Positions 41,223 through 50,908 of a stretch of 64,000 nucleotides of DNA are shown piece after piece. The stretch comes from Candidatus Allochristensenella caecavium. GTDB taxonomy: Bacteria > Bacillota > Clostridia > Christensenellales > QAND01. Below the pieces are notes generated by a model. It did no database searches and was not told the DNA's origin. It worked only from the letters and a program-made list of their open reading frames with translations. The stretch spans positions 62,001 to 126,000 of the forward strand of contig CAJFOS010000011.1 in NCBI GenBank assembly GCA_904397865.1, read 5' to 3'. Both the position numbers and the translations under genes were made by a program. Position 1 is the stretch's first letter. Each line of letters starts with the position of its first letter.

Positions 41223-43356
41223 GGCCAACCTGCATTATACGCAAAACCGTGAATTATCCTGGCTCAAGTTCAATCAGCGCGTGCTGGAGGAAGCACAGGA
41301 CGAAACTGTACCGCTGTATGAACGGCTCAAATTCGTCTCCATTTTCACCAGCAACCTAGACGAATTTTTCATGATTCGCGTCGGCAGCCTGTATGACCTT
41401 TCCCTGTTGAAGAACCCGCCCATAGATAATAAATCCGGCCTGACCCCCGCCGCACAGCTGGATGCTATCTTTGCCGCCGTCATCCCCTTGTATAAACAAC
41501 GCGATAGCACCTATCGCCATATCCAACAGCAGCTGGCAGATTATACGCTTTGTCACGTGGCCTATCGAGACCTTACCCGCGCCGACCTCAAATATCTGGA
41601 CGCCTATTTCCAATCCTACATCCTGCCTGTCCTATCCCCCCAGGTGGTGGATTTACATCACCCCTTTCCACACCTGGCCAATAAAGCGCTTTATATTGCC
41701 GTCACGCTGCAGCGCGCACAGATGCATACGTTTGGTCTTGTGCCCATTCCCTCTTCCCTTCCACGCGTTCTTTTTCTGCCGGGTGGCGGCGTGCGCTATA
41801 TCCTGCTGGAGGACTTTTTGGTCGAATACGTCGATTTACTCTTCGATATGTACAACGTCACCGACCGCACCATCCTCTCCGTCACCCGCAACGCCGACAT
41901 CAATCCCAACGACGCTTCCTATGATTTTGATGAAGACTACCGCCATCATATGAAAAAAATCCTCAAAAAACGCAGTCGCCTTGCGCCGGTGCGGCTGGAA
42001 ATCCAGGGCAGTATTTCCGAACCCTTGCTTGCCTTTCTCACCGCCCGGCTGTCCTTGCCCCGTCAACAGGTGTTTTATAGCAAAACGCCGTTGGACCTTT
42101 CCTTTGTCGGTTCGCTGGCCGAACACTGTCCGCTTGCCGTCTTGCGTCAGCTTTCCTATCCGCCCTTTGCCCCGCAGCAGACGTTTCCTCTTCCCCCCAA
42201 ACAGGGCGTTTTACAGATGGTTGCACATCGCGATGTTCTTCTTGCCTTTCCCTATCAAAGCATGCAACCGTTTTTGCAGCTGCTTCGCGAAGCATCGCAG
42301 GACCCTGCGGTTCTGTCCATCCGTATTACCATCTATCGTTTGTCCAACAAAGCCAAACTTGTCGAATATCTCTGTGCCGCCGCGGAAAACGGCAAGGACG
42401 TTACCGTGCTGATGGAACTGCGCGCACGCTTTGATGAACAAAACAACATCAATTGGGCCGGGGTGTTGGAGGATTCCGGCTGCACAGTGCTCTATGGCTT
42501 TGAAGAATATAAGGTCCATTCCAAAATCTGCCTGATAACCCGCCGTGAAAAAGGTCATATACAGTACATCACCCAAATCGGCACCGGGAACTATAATGAA
42601 AAGACCGCCGCTCTCTATACCGACCTCTCCCTCATCACCGCCCATCCTGCCATCGGGCAGGATGCCGCCGCCTTTTTTAAAAACATGTCCATCAGCAATC
42701 TCGATGGCGTTTACCAGCAGCTTCTCGTTGCGCCCAGTTCGTTGAAAAGCGGGCTTTTGCGCTGCATCGATGCGCAGACCGAACGCGCTAAAAACGGCCT
42801 GCCCAGCGCCATCCGCATCAAAATCAACTCCCTGACCGACCGCCAGCTCATCGACGCCCTTGTACGCGCCTCACAATCCGGTGTACAGGTGGATTTAATC
42901 GTGCGCGGCATCTGCTGTCTGGTGCCCGGTATCCCCGGCGAGACGGAACATGTGACTGTACGCAGCATCGTCGGCCGTTTTTTGGAGCATTCCCGCATCT
43001 ATTGTTTTGGCGTGGGCGACGACATGCAGATGTATATCTCCTCCGCTGATTTTATGACCCGCAATACCGAACGGCGTGTGGAAATCGCCTGTCCCATTCT
43101 CGACCCTTCGCTCAAAATGCGCATCTGGCGTATGCTCAATATCATCATGCAGGACAACGTCAAGGCCCGCCTGTTGGACCGTGACGCCGGCTACCATCCA
43201 ATTCCCGTAGACCAAAGCGCGCCCCGCATCGACAGCCAGGCTGTTTTTATGCAGATGGCCACCACACGCGCCGCCGAACTGGCCGCCGCGCGGGATAGCG
43301 AACACACGCCCGTGCGGGAACGCTTGCAGCAATGGCTGCACCGCCATCCCCGCTGA
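41212..43356 (+). CDS. ppk: Polyphosphate kinase 1
   Basis: A 714-residue enzyme polymerising the gamma-phosphate of ATP into polyphosphate at the membrane. It shows NRELSWLKFNQRVLEEA at the N-terminus, SNLDEFFMIRVG, the phospholipase-D-like C-terminal domains, and both conserved His regions (KVHSKICLI with the autophosphorylated His near 440, and MTRNTERRVEIACPI). I start at ATG 41212 after AAGAAGGG; upstream sequence in this frame lies inside ppx. The 11-nt overlap with ppx couples synthesis and degradation of the same polymer. Confidence 0.96.
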   Translation: MSGKANLHYTQNRELSWLKFNQRVLEEAQDETVPLYERLKFVSIFTSNLDEFFMIRVGSLYDLSLLKNPPIDNKSGLTPAAQLDAIFAAVIPLYKQRDSTYRHIQQQLADYTLCHVAYRDLTRADLKYLDAYFQSYILPVLSPQVVDLHHPFPHLANKALYIAVTLQRAQMHTFGLVPIPSSLPRVLFLPGGGVRYILLEDFLVEYVDLLFDMYNVTDRTILSVTRNADINPNDASYDFDEDYRHHMKKILKKRSRLAPVRLEIQGSISEPLLAFLTARLSLPRQQVFYSKTPLDLSFVGSLAEHCPLAVLRQLSYPPFAPQQTFPLPPKQGVLQMVAHRDVLLAFPYQSMQPFLQLLREASQDPAVLSIRITIYRLSNKAKLVEYLCAAAENGKDVTVLMELRARFDEQNNINWAGVLEDSGCTVLYGFEEYKVHSKICLITRREKGHIQYITQIGTGNYNEKTAALYTDLSLITAHPAIGQDAAAFFKNMSISNLDGVYQQLLVAPSSLKSGLLRCIDAQTERAKNGLPSAIRIKINSLTDRQLIDALVRASQSGVQVDLIVRGICCLVPGIPGETEHVTVRSIVGRFLEHSRIYCFGVGDDMQMYISSADFMTRNTERRVEIACPILDPSLKMRIWRMLNIIMQDNVKARLLDRDAGYHPIPVDQSAPRIDSQAVFMQMATTRAAELAAARDSEHTPVRERLQQWLHRHPR

Positions 43357-43372
43357 CCCCTCCCTTGCCAAC

Positions 43373-43400
43373 GCAGACTTCGGTCTGCTTTTTCTTTTTC
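43373..43400 (+). terminator. Terminator of ppx-ppk
   Basis: GCAGAC-TTCG-GTCTGC hairpin (stable UUCG loop) followed by T5CT5C. Confidence 0.93.
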
Positions 43401-43464
43401 TTTCGTTTTCTTTGTTTTATCGGCCTTTCTTATCCTTTCATTTCCGCTTTTCTTTATTTGGTAA

Positions 43465-44139
<675 letters not shown>

Positions 44140-44180
44140 CCCGGCAGGAACCCTTTGCACGGCCATGGCCGTTTGGGCAC

Positions 44181-44219
44181 AAAAAAAAGCGAGGCTGCCG
44201 CCCCGCTTTTCATTTTTTC
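44181..44219. terminator. Bidirectional terminator
   Basis: AAAAGCG/CGCTTTT with an inner GGC/GCC-rich loop, between the resolvase and exoA on opposite strands. Confidence 0.7.
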
Positions 44220-44229
44220 TTGCGGTTCT

Positions 44230-44985
44230 TTATAGGTTGATTTCCAATACCACCGGGCAGTGGTCACTGCCCATCACCTGGGCATGAATCTGGCTGTCCT
44301 CAATCCGTTCCGCCAACCGCTTGGAAACAAGAAAATAGTCAATCCGCCACCCTGCGTTATTCGCCCGTGCGTTGAACATATAGGACCACCACGAATAAGC
44401 GCCTGTCACGTCTGGATATAGGTACCGGAAGCTATCCACAAACCCTGCATCAAGCAACGCCGTCATCTGTGCGCGTTCCTGCGGTGAAAAACCGGCGTTG
44501 TTGACGTTGCTCTTCGGGTTTTTTAAATCGATTTCCGTGTGCGCCACGTTCATATCCCCGCAGATAATGACCGGTTTTTGCGCATCCAATGCCTGTACGT
44601 AGGCGCGGAAATCCGCTTCCCACTGCAGCCGGTAATCCAGCCGCGCCAGGCCGCGCTGGGCGTTGGGCACATATACATTGACCAGGTAAAAATCTGCAAA
44701 TTCCAGCGTAATCGCGCGCCCCTCGCCCTGGTGCTCCGGTTTGCCAATGTCATAAGCCACACGCAGCGGCTGTATCTTGGTAAACACCGCCGTCCCCGAA
44801 TATCCCTTTTTGACCGCACTGTGCCAGTATTGCGTATAACCCGGAAGCTCCAGCTCAACCTGCCCTGGCTGCATCTTGGTCTCTTGAATGCAGAAAATAT
44901 CTGCATCCTGGGCCTGGAAATAATCCATCCATCCTTTATTTAAACAAGCGCGCAGCCCATTGACATTCCATGAAATCAGCTTCAT
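44230..44985 (-). CDS. exoA: Exodeoxyribonuclease III / AP endonuclease
   Basis: A 251-residue base-excision repair nuclease of the Xth/ExoA family. It has MKLISWNVNGLRACL at the N-terminus, catalytic Glu in IFCIQETKMQ, GDMNVAHTEIDL (active-site Asp and Asn), and the C-terminal RIDYFLVS and GSDHCPVVLEI. The ATG at 44985 follows GGGAGGAACGCG. A longer in-frame reading into the upstream gene is rejected. It lies 22 nt after the radical SAM gene and is probably cotranscribed with it. Confidence 0.95.
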   Translation of the reverse strand: MKLISWNVNGLRACLNKGWMDYFQAQDADIFCIQETKMQPGQVELELPGYTQYWHSAVKKGYSGTAVFTKIQPLRVAYDIGKPEHQGEGRAITLEFADFYLVNVYVPNAQRGLARLDYRLQWEADFRAYVQALDAQKPVIICGDMNVAHTEIDLKNPKSNVNNAGFSPQERAQMTALLDAGFVDSFRYLYPDVTGAYSWWSYMFNARANNAGWRIDYFLVSKRLAERIEDSQIHAQVMGSDHCPVVLEINL

Positions 44986-45007
44986 CGCGTTCCTCCCGTC
45001 TTTTTTC

Positions 45008-46738
45008 TCATTGTACGGGGCCATTGCCTGTTCTGGCAAGCCCTTGTTCGTCCTGTATCGGTTCGATGTGCCAAGCATAGCGCCCACGCAGCGCCTCTCT
45101 GCGTGCATAGTCGACAACCAATAGCCGTTCCGTACCCGCGTATAAGATTGCCGTACCCGCCTTGACGCCCGGGTTTGTCTGATAGCAGGCGCGGGCGCGC
45201 ACCTCCTTTGTATAGCGTTTCAACCGCCTGTCCTCCACCCGCAAACAGGGCGGAATGCGGCCTGTATTCTCCGTACACAACCGGTCTGTCACCAACGCAT
45301 CCCGCAGTTGCATCGGCGCCACGCCTTTGAGCGTTTGACCCACCTGCCAGATGCGCTCGGTGTAATCATCCAGCGAAACGCCCGCCGTTTCGCCCAATCC
45401 TGCAATGCCCTGCCCCATGGCTGTGAACAATGCAAACGGTCGCAGGCCCGTCGCGCTGAGCAGATAATCAAGCGTTTGCAAAAAACGCCCGCTGTTGTAC
45501 ATCCGCTCCAGCACATCCTCTACCACGTGCAGCATCTGTCGGTCAGTCTGCGAAAGCCATTGATTTTCCGTTATTTCGTACGGTGCGCGCGAGTCAAAGC
45601 GATACCGCCATTGTTCGGCCTGGCCGCGAATCGGGCTACCGTGCAGCATCTTGAGAAACCCCAACTGCAGCATGTGCGGCCGCAGGGCAAACGCGCGGTC
45701 AAACGAACGCCCGAATTCTTCCGCATCTTCGTACGGCAATCCCGCAATCAAATCTATGTGAATGTGCATATTGTCCATCGCAATCAGCGCCCGCAGATTG
45801 TGTTCCAGCTTCTCAATATCCGTCTTACGGCGAATCGCCTCCAGCGTCGGCGGGTAAAAGCTCTGCAGCCCCGCCTCCATCTGAATCAATCCTGTCGGTG
45901 CTGTGCGCAGCAGCGCCAGCGTCCGCTCGTCGAATAAATCCGCCCCTACTTCAAAATGAAAACATACGCCGGGCGGAATCTCCTTGCCGGCGTGTTCAAT
46001 CAGGAACGCAAACAGTTCATACGCACGCCCTGGATGGCAGTTAAACGTCCGGTCCACCAGCTTAATTGTCCGCGCGCCGCTGCGCGCCAATAACAGCATT
46101 TCGCGTTTGGCACGTTCCAGCGAAAAAAAACGCACGCCCTGTTCCACGCCTGATAGACAGAACGAACAGCTGAACGGGCATCCCCGCGTTGTCTCCAAAT
46201 AGGCGATACGCCCGTTGAGCGTTTGTAAATATCCCTGTGTATACGGGGAAGGCGGCTCGTCCTGCGGTAAATACATCGGCTGGCAAACCAGCCGCTCCTG
46301 CACCCGGTAACACAATCCGGGCACATGCGCCACATCCGTTCCTGCGGCCAGCGCATCCAACAGCATCGCAAACGGGCGCTCCCCTTCACCGCAGAGCACC
46401 ATATCCACCCAGCCCCATTGCTGTAAAATCTGCCCGGGACGAAACGATACCTCCGGCCCGCCCAGCACGATTCTGGCTTGCGGCCGCAGGGTGCGCAGGG
46501 CCGGGCCTATCTGTTCCACGATGCCAATGTTCCAAATATAACAGGAAATGGCGAATACCTGCGCCTCCGACCGGCTGATTTTTTCCAAAATCACTTCTAG
46601 CGGCTGGTTTATCGTCGTCTCAATCACTTCGCATTCTGCGGGCCATTTGGCATAGGCTGCCACCCCCGCCACCAGGCACCAGGGGGCCAGCGCAGAATGG
46701 ATGTATTGGGAATCAATGGCACAAATCGCTGCTTTCAT
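45008..46738 (-). CDS. B12-binding-domain radical SAM protein (DUF4080 type)
   Basis: A 576-residue protein. The N-terminal cobalamin-binding-like Rossmann domain (1-135; SCYIWNIGIVEQI, IVLGGPEVSF) lacks an obvious DxHxxG, so it may not bind B12 tightly. The radical SAM core follows with the [4Fe-4S] motif CPFSCSFC (CxxxCxxC) near residues 186-193 and GLPYEDAEEFGRSF. The C-terminal ~200 residues match the DUF4080 style common in Clostridia. Reaction unknown; relatives act on lipids, tRNA or heterocycles. It precedes exoA in the same operon. Confidence 0.88.
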   Translation of the reverse strand: MKAAICAIDSQYIHSALAPWCLVAGVAAYAKWPAECEVIETTINQPLEVILEKISRSEAQVFAISCYIWNIGIVEQIGPALRTLRPQARIVLGGPEVSFRPGQILQQWGWVDMVLCGEGERPFAMLLDALAAGTDVAHVPGLCYRVQERLVCQPMYLPQDEPPSPYTQGYLQTLNGRIAYLETTRGCPFSCSFCLSGVEQGVRFFSLERAKREMLLLARSGARTIKLVDRTFNCHPGRAYELFAFLIEHAGKEIPPGVCFHFEVGADLFDERTLALLRTAPTGLIQMEAGLQSFYPPTLEAIRRKTDIEKLEHNLRALIAMDNMHIHIDLIAGLPYEDAEEFGRSFDRAFALRPHMLQLGFLKMLHGSPIRGQAEQWRYRFDSRAPYEITENQWLSQTDRQMLHVVEDVLERMYNSGRFLQTLDYLLSATGLRPFALFTAMGQGIAGLGETAGVSLDDYTERIWQVGQTLKGVAPMQLRDALVTDRLCTENTGRIPPCLRVEDRRLKRYTKEVRARACYQTNPGVKAGTAILYAGTERLLVVDYARREALRGRYAWHIEPIQDEQGLARTGNGPVQ

Positions 46739-46842
46739 CTCTCTATCCTTTCCCCTTTATCCATTGTTGTATTGTATCATATCCGCTTGTCCGTTTGCCC
46801 GGTTTGCATTATCATAAAAGTGAAGGAAAGGCAGGAACACAT

Positions 46843-47364
46843 ATGGCTGAACACCACATCCCCCATATTGGCATGCGCAACGTCAAAACCGCCCTTTCGG
46901 TCGGCATTTGTATTCTTATTTTTCAGTTGATGGGCCAGGAGACACCCTTTTATGCCTGTATCTCTGCGGTCATCTGCCTGAAAACCACGGTGGAGAGCAC
47001 GCTCAAAGGGGGAAAGGACCGCGTCATCGGCACGGCCTTGGGCGGCGTGGCCGGCGTAGCGGCCATGTTTTTTCTCGAACTCATCGGCGATACCTATTCG
47101 TTTCTCATCTTCCCAATCCTGATTATGATTCTTATCTATTTCTGCAACCTTCTTAAAATTCAGGATTCAATAAGCATTGCCTGTGTTGTGCTGCTCAGCG
47201 TGATTATCACCCACCGCCCCGAAGGCCTTCTGGCTTATCAATACGTGCTCAGCCGGTGCCTGGAAACGCTGTTCGGTGTGGTCGTCGCGTTTGCGGTCAA
47301 TGCTTCGCTGTTCCAATTGCAGGCTTGGTGGCACAGGCGCAGACAATCCCGTTCCCCTCACTGA
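46843..47364 (+). CDS. FUSC-like small membrane protein (aromatic-acid exporter family)
   Basis: A 173-residue membrane protein with about four TM segments. The start MRNVKTALSVGICILIFQLM and the following segment TPFYACISAVICLKTTVESTLKGGKDRVIGTALGG are typical of the ArAE/DUF939-FUSC family in Bacillota, although the usual cytoplasmic domain is missing. Function unproven. The ATG at 46843 is chosen from context; GGCAGGAA lies 6-9 nt upstream. It lies 39 nt before the DUF89 gene, possibly cotranscribed. Confidence 0.85.
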   Translation: MAEHHIPHIGMRNVKTALSVGICILIFQLMGQETPFYACISAVICLKTTVESTLKGGKDRVIGTALGGVAGVAAMFFLELIGDTYSFLIFPILIMILIYFCNLLKIQDSISIACVVLLSVIITHRPEGLLAYQYVLSRCLETLFGVVVAFAVNASLFQLQAWWHRRRQSRSPH

Positions 47365-47403
47365 ATACCCCTGTTTTCGCTCAAAGAAAGGAAGGAAATT
47401 CTT

Positions 47404-48261
47404 ATGGACCTGTCCGTTGACTGCCTGGCCTGTATGCTGAACAAAACAATGGCGCGCCTGGTTCGCATACAGGATGAACATACGCGCGCCTGTATCAACG
47501 AAGTGCTGACCTTTCTCAGTCAGGTGCCGCCCGGGGTCAGTGGCCCACGCGCTGCCCAGCAGATGAACACCATCATCGCCCGCTATTATCCCGAACAGAC
47601 GGATTATCGTGCCATTAAGCGGCATTTTAACGCCCTTCTGCTGTCCTGGAAGCCGGATTTGGAACGCGCTGTGCAATCTGCCCCCGACCCGCTCGTCGCC
47701 GCACTGCGCTATGCGCTTGTCGGCAATTATATCGATTTTGGCGCCATGGCGCATGTCGATGAGCAGATGATTACACGCCTTGTGGAGCAGGCCGCTGAAC
47801 GCCCGCTCGACGAAGCGGAACTCGCCCACTTCCGTGCAGAACTGGGGCCTGGCAAAACCGTCGCCTTTTTGCATGACAATTGCGGTGAAATCGTCCTGGA
47901 TACCCTTTTGATTGACCAGTTGCGCCGCCTTGGCTGCCGCGTAGTCAGCGTCGTACGCGGGCAGGAAGTCATCAATGATGTCACCCGCGAAGATGCCGAG
48001 CAGGTCGGCCTGACGGACTTCATCGACAACGGCAACGGCGTCGCCGGTACCGACCCGGCCCTTTTAAGCCCTGCCTGCCGCGCACTTCTTACGCAAAGCG
48101 ATTTCATCCTCAGCAAGGGCCAAGGCAATTTTGAAACCCTTTATGGCTGCGGTTGGAATGTGTATTATCTGTTTTTATGCAAATGTGATTATTTTACCCG
48201 CCGCTTTGGGATGGAACGCCTTAAAGGCGTCTTTGCCAACGAGCGCCGCTTGGCGCTGTAA
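47404..48261 (+). CDS. DUF89 family metal-dependent phosphatase (damage-control type)
   Basis: A 285-residue protein of the ARMT1-like/DUF89 family, thought to hydrolyse harmful phosphometabolites. It shows the N-terminal CLACMLN cysteines typical of subfamily I, the metal-site DNCGEIVLD (about 158-166), then VRGQEVINDVTREDA and SKGQGNFETL. AAAGGAAGG precedes the ATG. The substrate is unknown. Confidence 0.9.
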   Translation: MDLSVDCLACMLNKTMARLVRIQDEHTRACINEVLTFLSQVPPGVSGPRAAQQMNTIIARYYPEQTDYRAIKRHFNALLLSWKPDLERAVQSAPDPLVAALRYALVGNYIDFGAMAHVDEQMITRLVEQAAERPLDEAELAHFRAELGPGKTVAFLHDNCGEIVLDTLLIDQLRRLGCRVVSVVRGQEVINDVTREDAEQVGLTDFIDNGNGVAGTDPALLSPACRALLTQSDFILSKGQGNFETLYGCGWNVYYLFLCKCDYFTRRFGMERLKGVFANERRLAL

Positions 48262-48839
48262 ACAGCCGTCCATCAACGGACAAAACCATTCTGTCCAGTC
48301 TTTGTGTCTATCAAAGCGCAGCGTGCACCATTTGACTGCCCCCATGAACAGGATGCATCATGAAGCAAAGCTGGAAAGCAGGAATCCGCTTTTTATCGTG
48401 CTTGGTATGTATGGGCTGGAAAAAATACGAACCGTCGTTTTCCACCCCCCACGTTTTTGTATACGCCGTCAATGGCGATGGCACGAGCAACAAGCACCCC
48501 ATCGATGCTGTTCGCGCATCTGCATGCGCATCCGGAAAAATACAGGGATACGTGGGTCTTCTTTCAATCATGCCTTTATTGTGTGGAAGAAGACGCCCGA
48601 GTCGTGTTCGTCATCTATCAAAATCGTGGAAATAGGCGCGATTTTGCAAGGGTATATTTCGATTCGGCGCCACGTGGATACGTGCTTATCTCCCGCATGA
48701 TGCAGACCGCAATGGCTTCGCATTCATCCTCCCGTTTGTTTGCCGGCGCGCCAGGAAACAACACAGGGAGCCACTGTCGGTCGCCCGTTTGACCCGCCTG
48801 GGCTACTTCCGGCATGCAAATATTCCTTTTTTTCTTCGT
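48262..48839. other. 578-base stretch without a convincing gene; possible broken small gene
   Basis: Overlapping short frames exist on the plus strand but none looks intact. An ATG at 48360 with AGGA upstream opens a 91-codon frame. From about 48500 a different frame reads more protein-like (for example DTWVFFQSCLYCVEEDARVV), so a frameshifted gene of about 110 codons is possible. I recognise no family. Base composition is less regular than in neighbouring genes, and no promoter or clear terminator was identified. Confidence 0.3.
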
Positions 48840-49289
48840 TCACCGCGCTTCGTTCTCCGTCTGCAGCAAGCGGGGCAAACTCGCTGCAAACCGCTTATCC
48901 TGCTCCGTCTTGCGCTTGGGAGGACCGCTGACCCGGCCGCCTGCCCGCCGGGTCTTTTTCGCTAAATGCCTGGATAACAACAGGGCTTCGATGTTTTCCG
49001 CCGTATACCAACGGCCGTCTGCATCGATGGGCCTCCCGCCGCGCGCCAGACACATGGCTGCCAGCCCATAATCCTGTGTGACAACAACATCTCCGCGCTC
49101 CATGTGATTCACCAGCGTAAAATCCGCGCTGTCCGCTCCTGGGTCGACATACACGGTTTGCGCCCCTTCCCATTCCATTTGGTGGGCATTATCGCAAATC
49201 AGCACCACTTGCCAGCCAAATTCGTTCCCAATCCGCACGCTTTCTCCCACCACAGGGCATCCATCTGCATCTACCCACAGCGTTTTCAT
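48840..49289 (-). CDS. YqxD/YaiI family protein (DUF188)
   Basis: A ~149-residue protein of the UPF0178 family, with WVDADGCPV at the start and GDVVVTQDYGLAAMCLARG in the middle; a PIN-like nuclease fold has been proposed. The C-terminal tail is basic. I start at ATG 49289, which overlaps the preceding arsC-like stop (ATGA); 49295 is also possible. Function unknown. Confidence 0.88.
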   Translation of the reverse strand: MKTLWVDADGCPVVGESVRIGNEFGWQVVLICDNAHQMEWEGAQTVYVDPGADSADFTLVNHMERGDVVVTQDYGLAAMCLARGGRPIDADGRWYTAENIEALLLSRHLAKKTRRAGGRVSGPPKRKTEQDKRFAASLPRLLQTENEAR

Positions 49290-49627
49290 TCCCATTGTTT
49301 CCAAATCTCCGGCTTGTAACCGACGGTTGCCTGTTTGCCGTTGCGAACAATCGGCGTTTTGAAAAACTGTGGCTGTTCCAATAAAATCGCTTCTTTTGCT
49401 TGGACAGAAGGCGCGTACGCCAGCGTGCTTTCTGCATATCCTTTCGCTTGCGTATCAATCAGCGCATCCAGGCTGCCGACGGCCGCTTTGATATTGCGCA
49501 ATTCGCCCGCGCTCATGCCCTTTTTCGGCAAATCAATGCTTTGAAAGGAAACCCGCCGTTCCTTAAAATACCGTTCCGCCTTTTTGGTTTCAAAACATTT
49601 CCCGCGTCCAAAAATCTGTATGTTCAT
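49286..49627 (-). CDS. ArsC/Spx family thioredoxin-fold protein
   Basis: A 113-residue protein of the arsenate reductase/Spx superfamily: IQIFGRGKCFETKKAERYFK with a single N-terminal Cys (Spx regulators have CxxC), RRVSFQSIDLPKKG, and FFKTPIVRNGKQATVGYKPE with the conserved cis-Pro region. The lack of the three-Cys set of true ArsC suggests the YffB/ArsC-like group of unknown function. GGAGG precedes the ATG at 49627. It is followed by an ATGA overlap with the YqxD gene. Confidence 0.87.
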   Translation of the reverse strand: MNIQIFGRGKCFETKKAERYFKERRVSFQSIDLPKKGMSAGELRNIKAAVGSLDALIDTQAKGYAESTLAYAPSVQAKEAILLEQPQFFKTPIVRNGKQATVGYKPEIWKQWE

Positions 49628-49640
49628 ATTTGCCTCCAGC

Positions 49641-49668
49641 AAAAAGCGCCCGGAATCCGGGCGCTTTT
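49641..49668. terminator. Terminator after the iron alcohol dehydrogenase gene
   Basis: AGCGCCCGG/CCGGGCGCT hairpin with an AAT loop and T/A runs on both sides. It separates the dehydrogenase from arsC-yqxD on the minus strand. Confidence 0.92.
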
Positions 49669-49678
49669 ACGTCTGTCC

Positions 49679-50833
49679 TTATCGTGCCAGTTCCAGAATC
49701 GCACGAATGTCGTCTCCGCTGAGTTTGACGAAATTCCCGCAGGCGCGCCCCTTGGACAGGTATTCCAAATCCTCGTCCTTGACGCCCAATTCCGCCAGCG
49801 TCACCGGCATGCCCATGCGTTTGAAAAATTCCTTCGTCCGCCGGATACCTTCCAACGCCACGCCTTCCGGGTCATATACATCGTTTTCCACGCCCCATAC
49901 GTTTGTCGCCCAACGGACAAAACGGGGAATATCGTGTTTATATACATACAGCATCCATGCCGGGCATACCGTCGCCAGCCCCGCACCATGTGCCGAATCA
50001 TACAACCCGCCAATCGGCGCCTGGATACCGTGATTGGACCAATCCTGCTCACGCCCCACGCCGCACAGGTTATTATGCGCCAGCGTCCCCGCCCACATAA
50101 TCTGCGCGCGGGCGTTGTAATCATCCGGATGCTCCAGGGCAATCGGTCCGTATTTTATCACCGTACGGAGCAACGCCTCACTGATTTCATCCACCACAAA
50201 CGTATCCTTGCTGTTGGTAAAATAACGGTCAATGATGTGCATCATAATATCCGTCACGCCGCATGCCGTCTGATAGGCAGGCAGTGTACATGTCAATTCC
50301 GGGTTCATGATGGAAAAGACCGGCCGCAGCAAGTCGCCCTTGGCGCCGCATTTTTCGTTTGTTTCCTCATTGGTCAGCACCGAACTGGCGGAACCTTCCG
50401 TACCCGTGGCCGCCAGTGTAATCACACAGCCGACCGGCAGCGACACCGGCACCTCTGCGCCTGCTTTGTATAAATCCCACACGTCACCTTCATACAGGAT
50501 GCCCACAGCAATCCCCTTAGCTGCATCAATGGCGCTGCCACCGCCCACGCCCAACAGGAAATCCACACCCTGTTCCCTGCCAAGCTGAATCCCCTCATAG
50601 ACGGAGGATAACCTTGGGTTCGGCTTGATGCCGCTCAGTTCGCAATAGGGAATGCCCGCCTTATCCAGCGAACTTTTCACGCGTTCCAACAGGCCGCTGC
50701 GCACCACGCTGCCGCCGCCGTAAACGAGCATCACCTTTTTCGCACCGTATTGCGCACACATCGTGCCAACCTGGTTCTCCTCGCCTTTTCCAAACAGGAA
50801 CCGCGTCGGGCTGTAAAACATAAAATTGTCCAT
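49679..50833 (-). CDS. Iron-containing alcohol dehydrogenase (BdhA/YugJ-like)
   Basis: A 384-residue group III dehydrogenase reducing aldehydes such as butyraldehyde with NAD(P)H. The nucleotide-binding part has GGGSVVRSG and GVGGGSAIDAAKGIA (about 94-108). Metal ligands appear as Asp and His in GVTDIMMHIID and two His in SNHGIQAPIGGLYDSAHGAGLA. Length is typical of butanol dehydrogenases of fermenting Clostridia. The ATG follows AGAGGTG. Monocistronic, with its own terminator. Confidence 0.94.
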   Translation of the reverse strand: MDNFMFYSPTRFLFGKGEENQVGTMCAQYGAKKVMLVYGGGSVVRSGLLERVKSSLDKAGIPYCELSGIKPNPRLSSVYEGIQLGREQGVDFLLGVGGGSAIDAAKGIAVGILYEGDVWDLYKAGAEVPVSLPVGCVITLAATGTEGSASSVLTNEETNEKCGAKGDLLRPVFSIMNPELTCTLPAYQTACGVTDIMMHIIDRYFTNSKDTFVVDEISEALLRTVIKYGPIALEHPDDYNARAQIMWAGTLAHNNLCGVGREQDWSNHGIQAPIGGLYDSAHGAGLATVCPAWMLYVYKHDIPRFVRWATNVWGVENDVYDPEGVALEGIRRTKEFFKRMGMPVTLAELGVKDEDLEYLSKGRACGNFVKLSGDDIRAILELAR

Positions 50834-50908
50834 CGTTGCCGCACCTCTTTCGTTTGCATTCTGTTCTTTCAGTGTAACAGATTTTTGCTTGTTTGTCAGG
50901 AAAACCAG

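Noticed and set aside
49286-49627. True arsenate reductase
   Set aside because: Only the N-terminal Cys is clear and no other ars genes are nearby, so a general ArsC/Spx-like assignment is safer.
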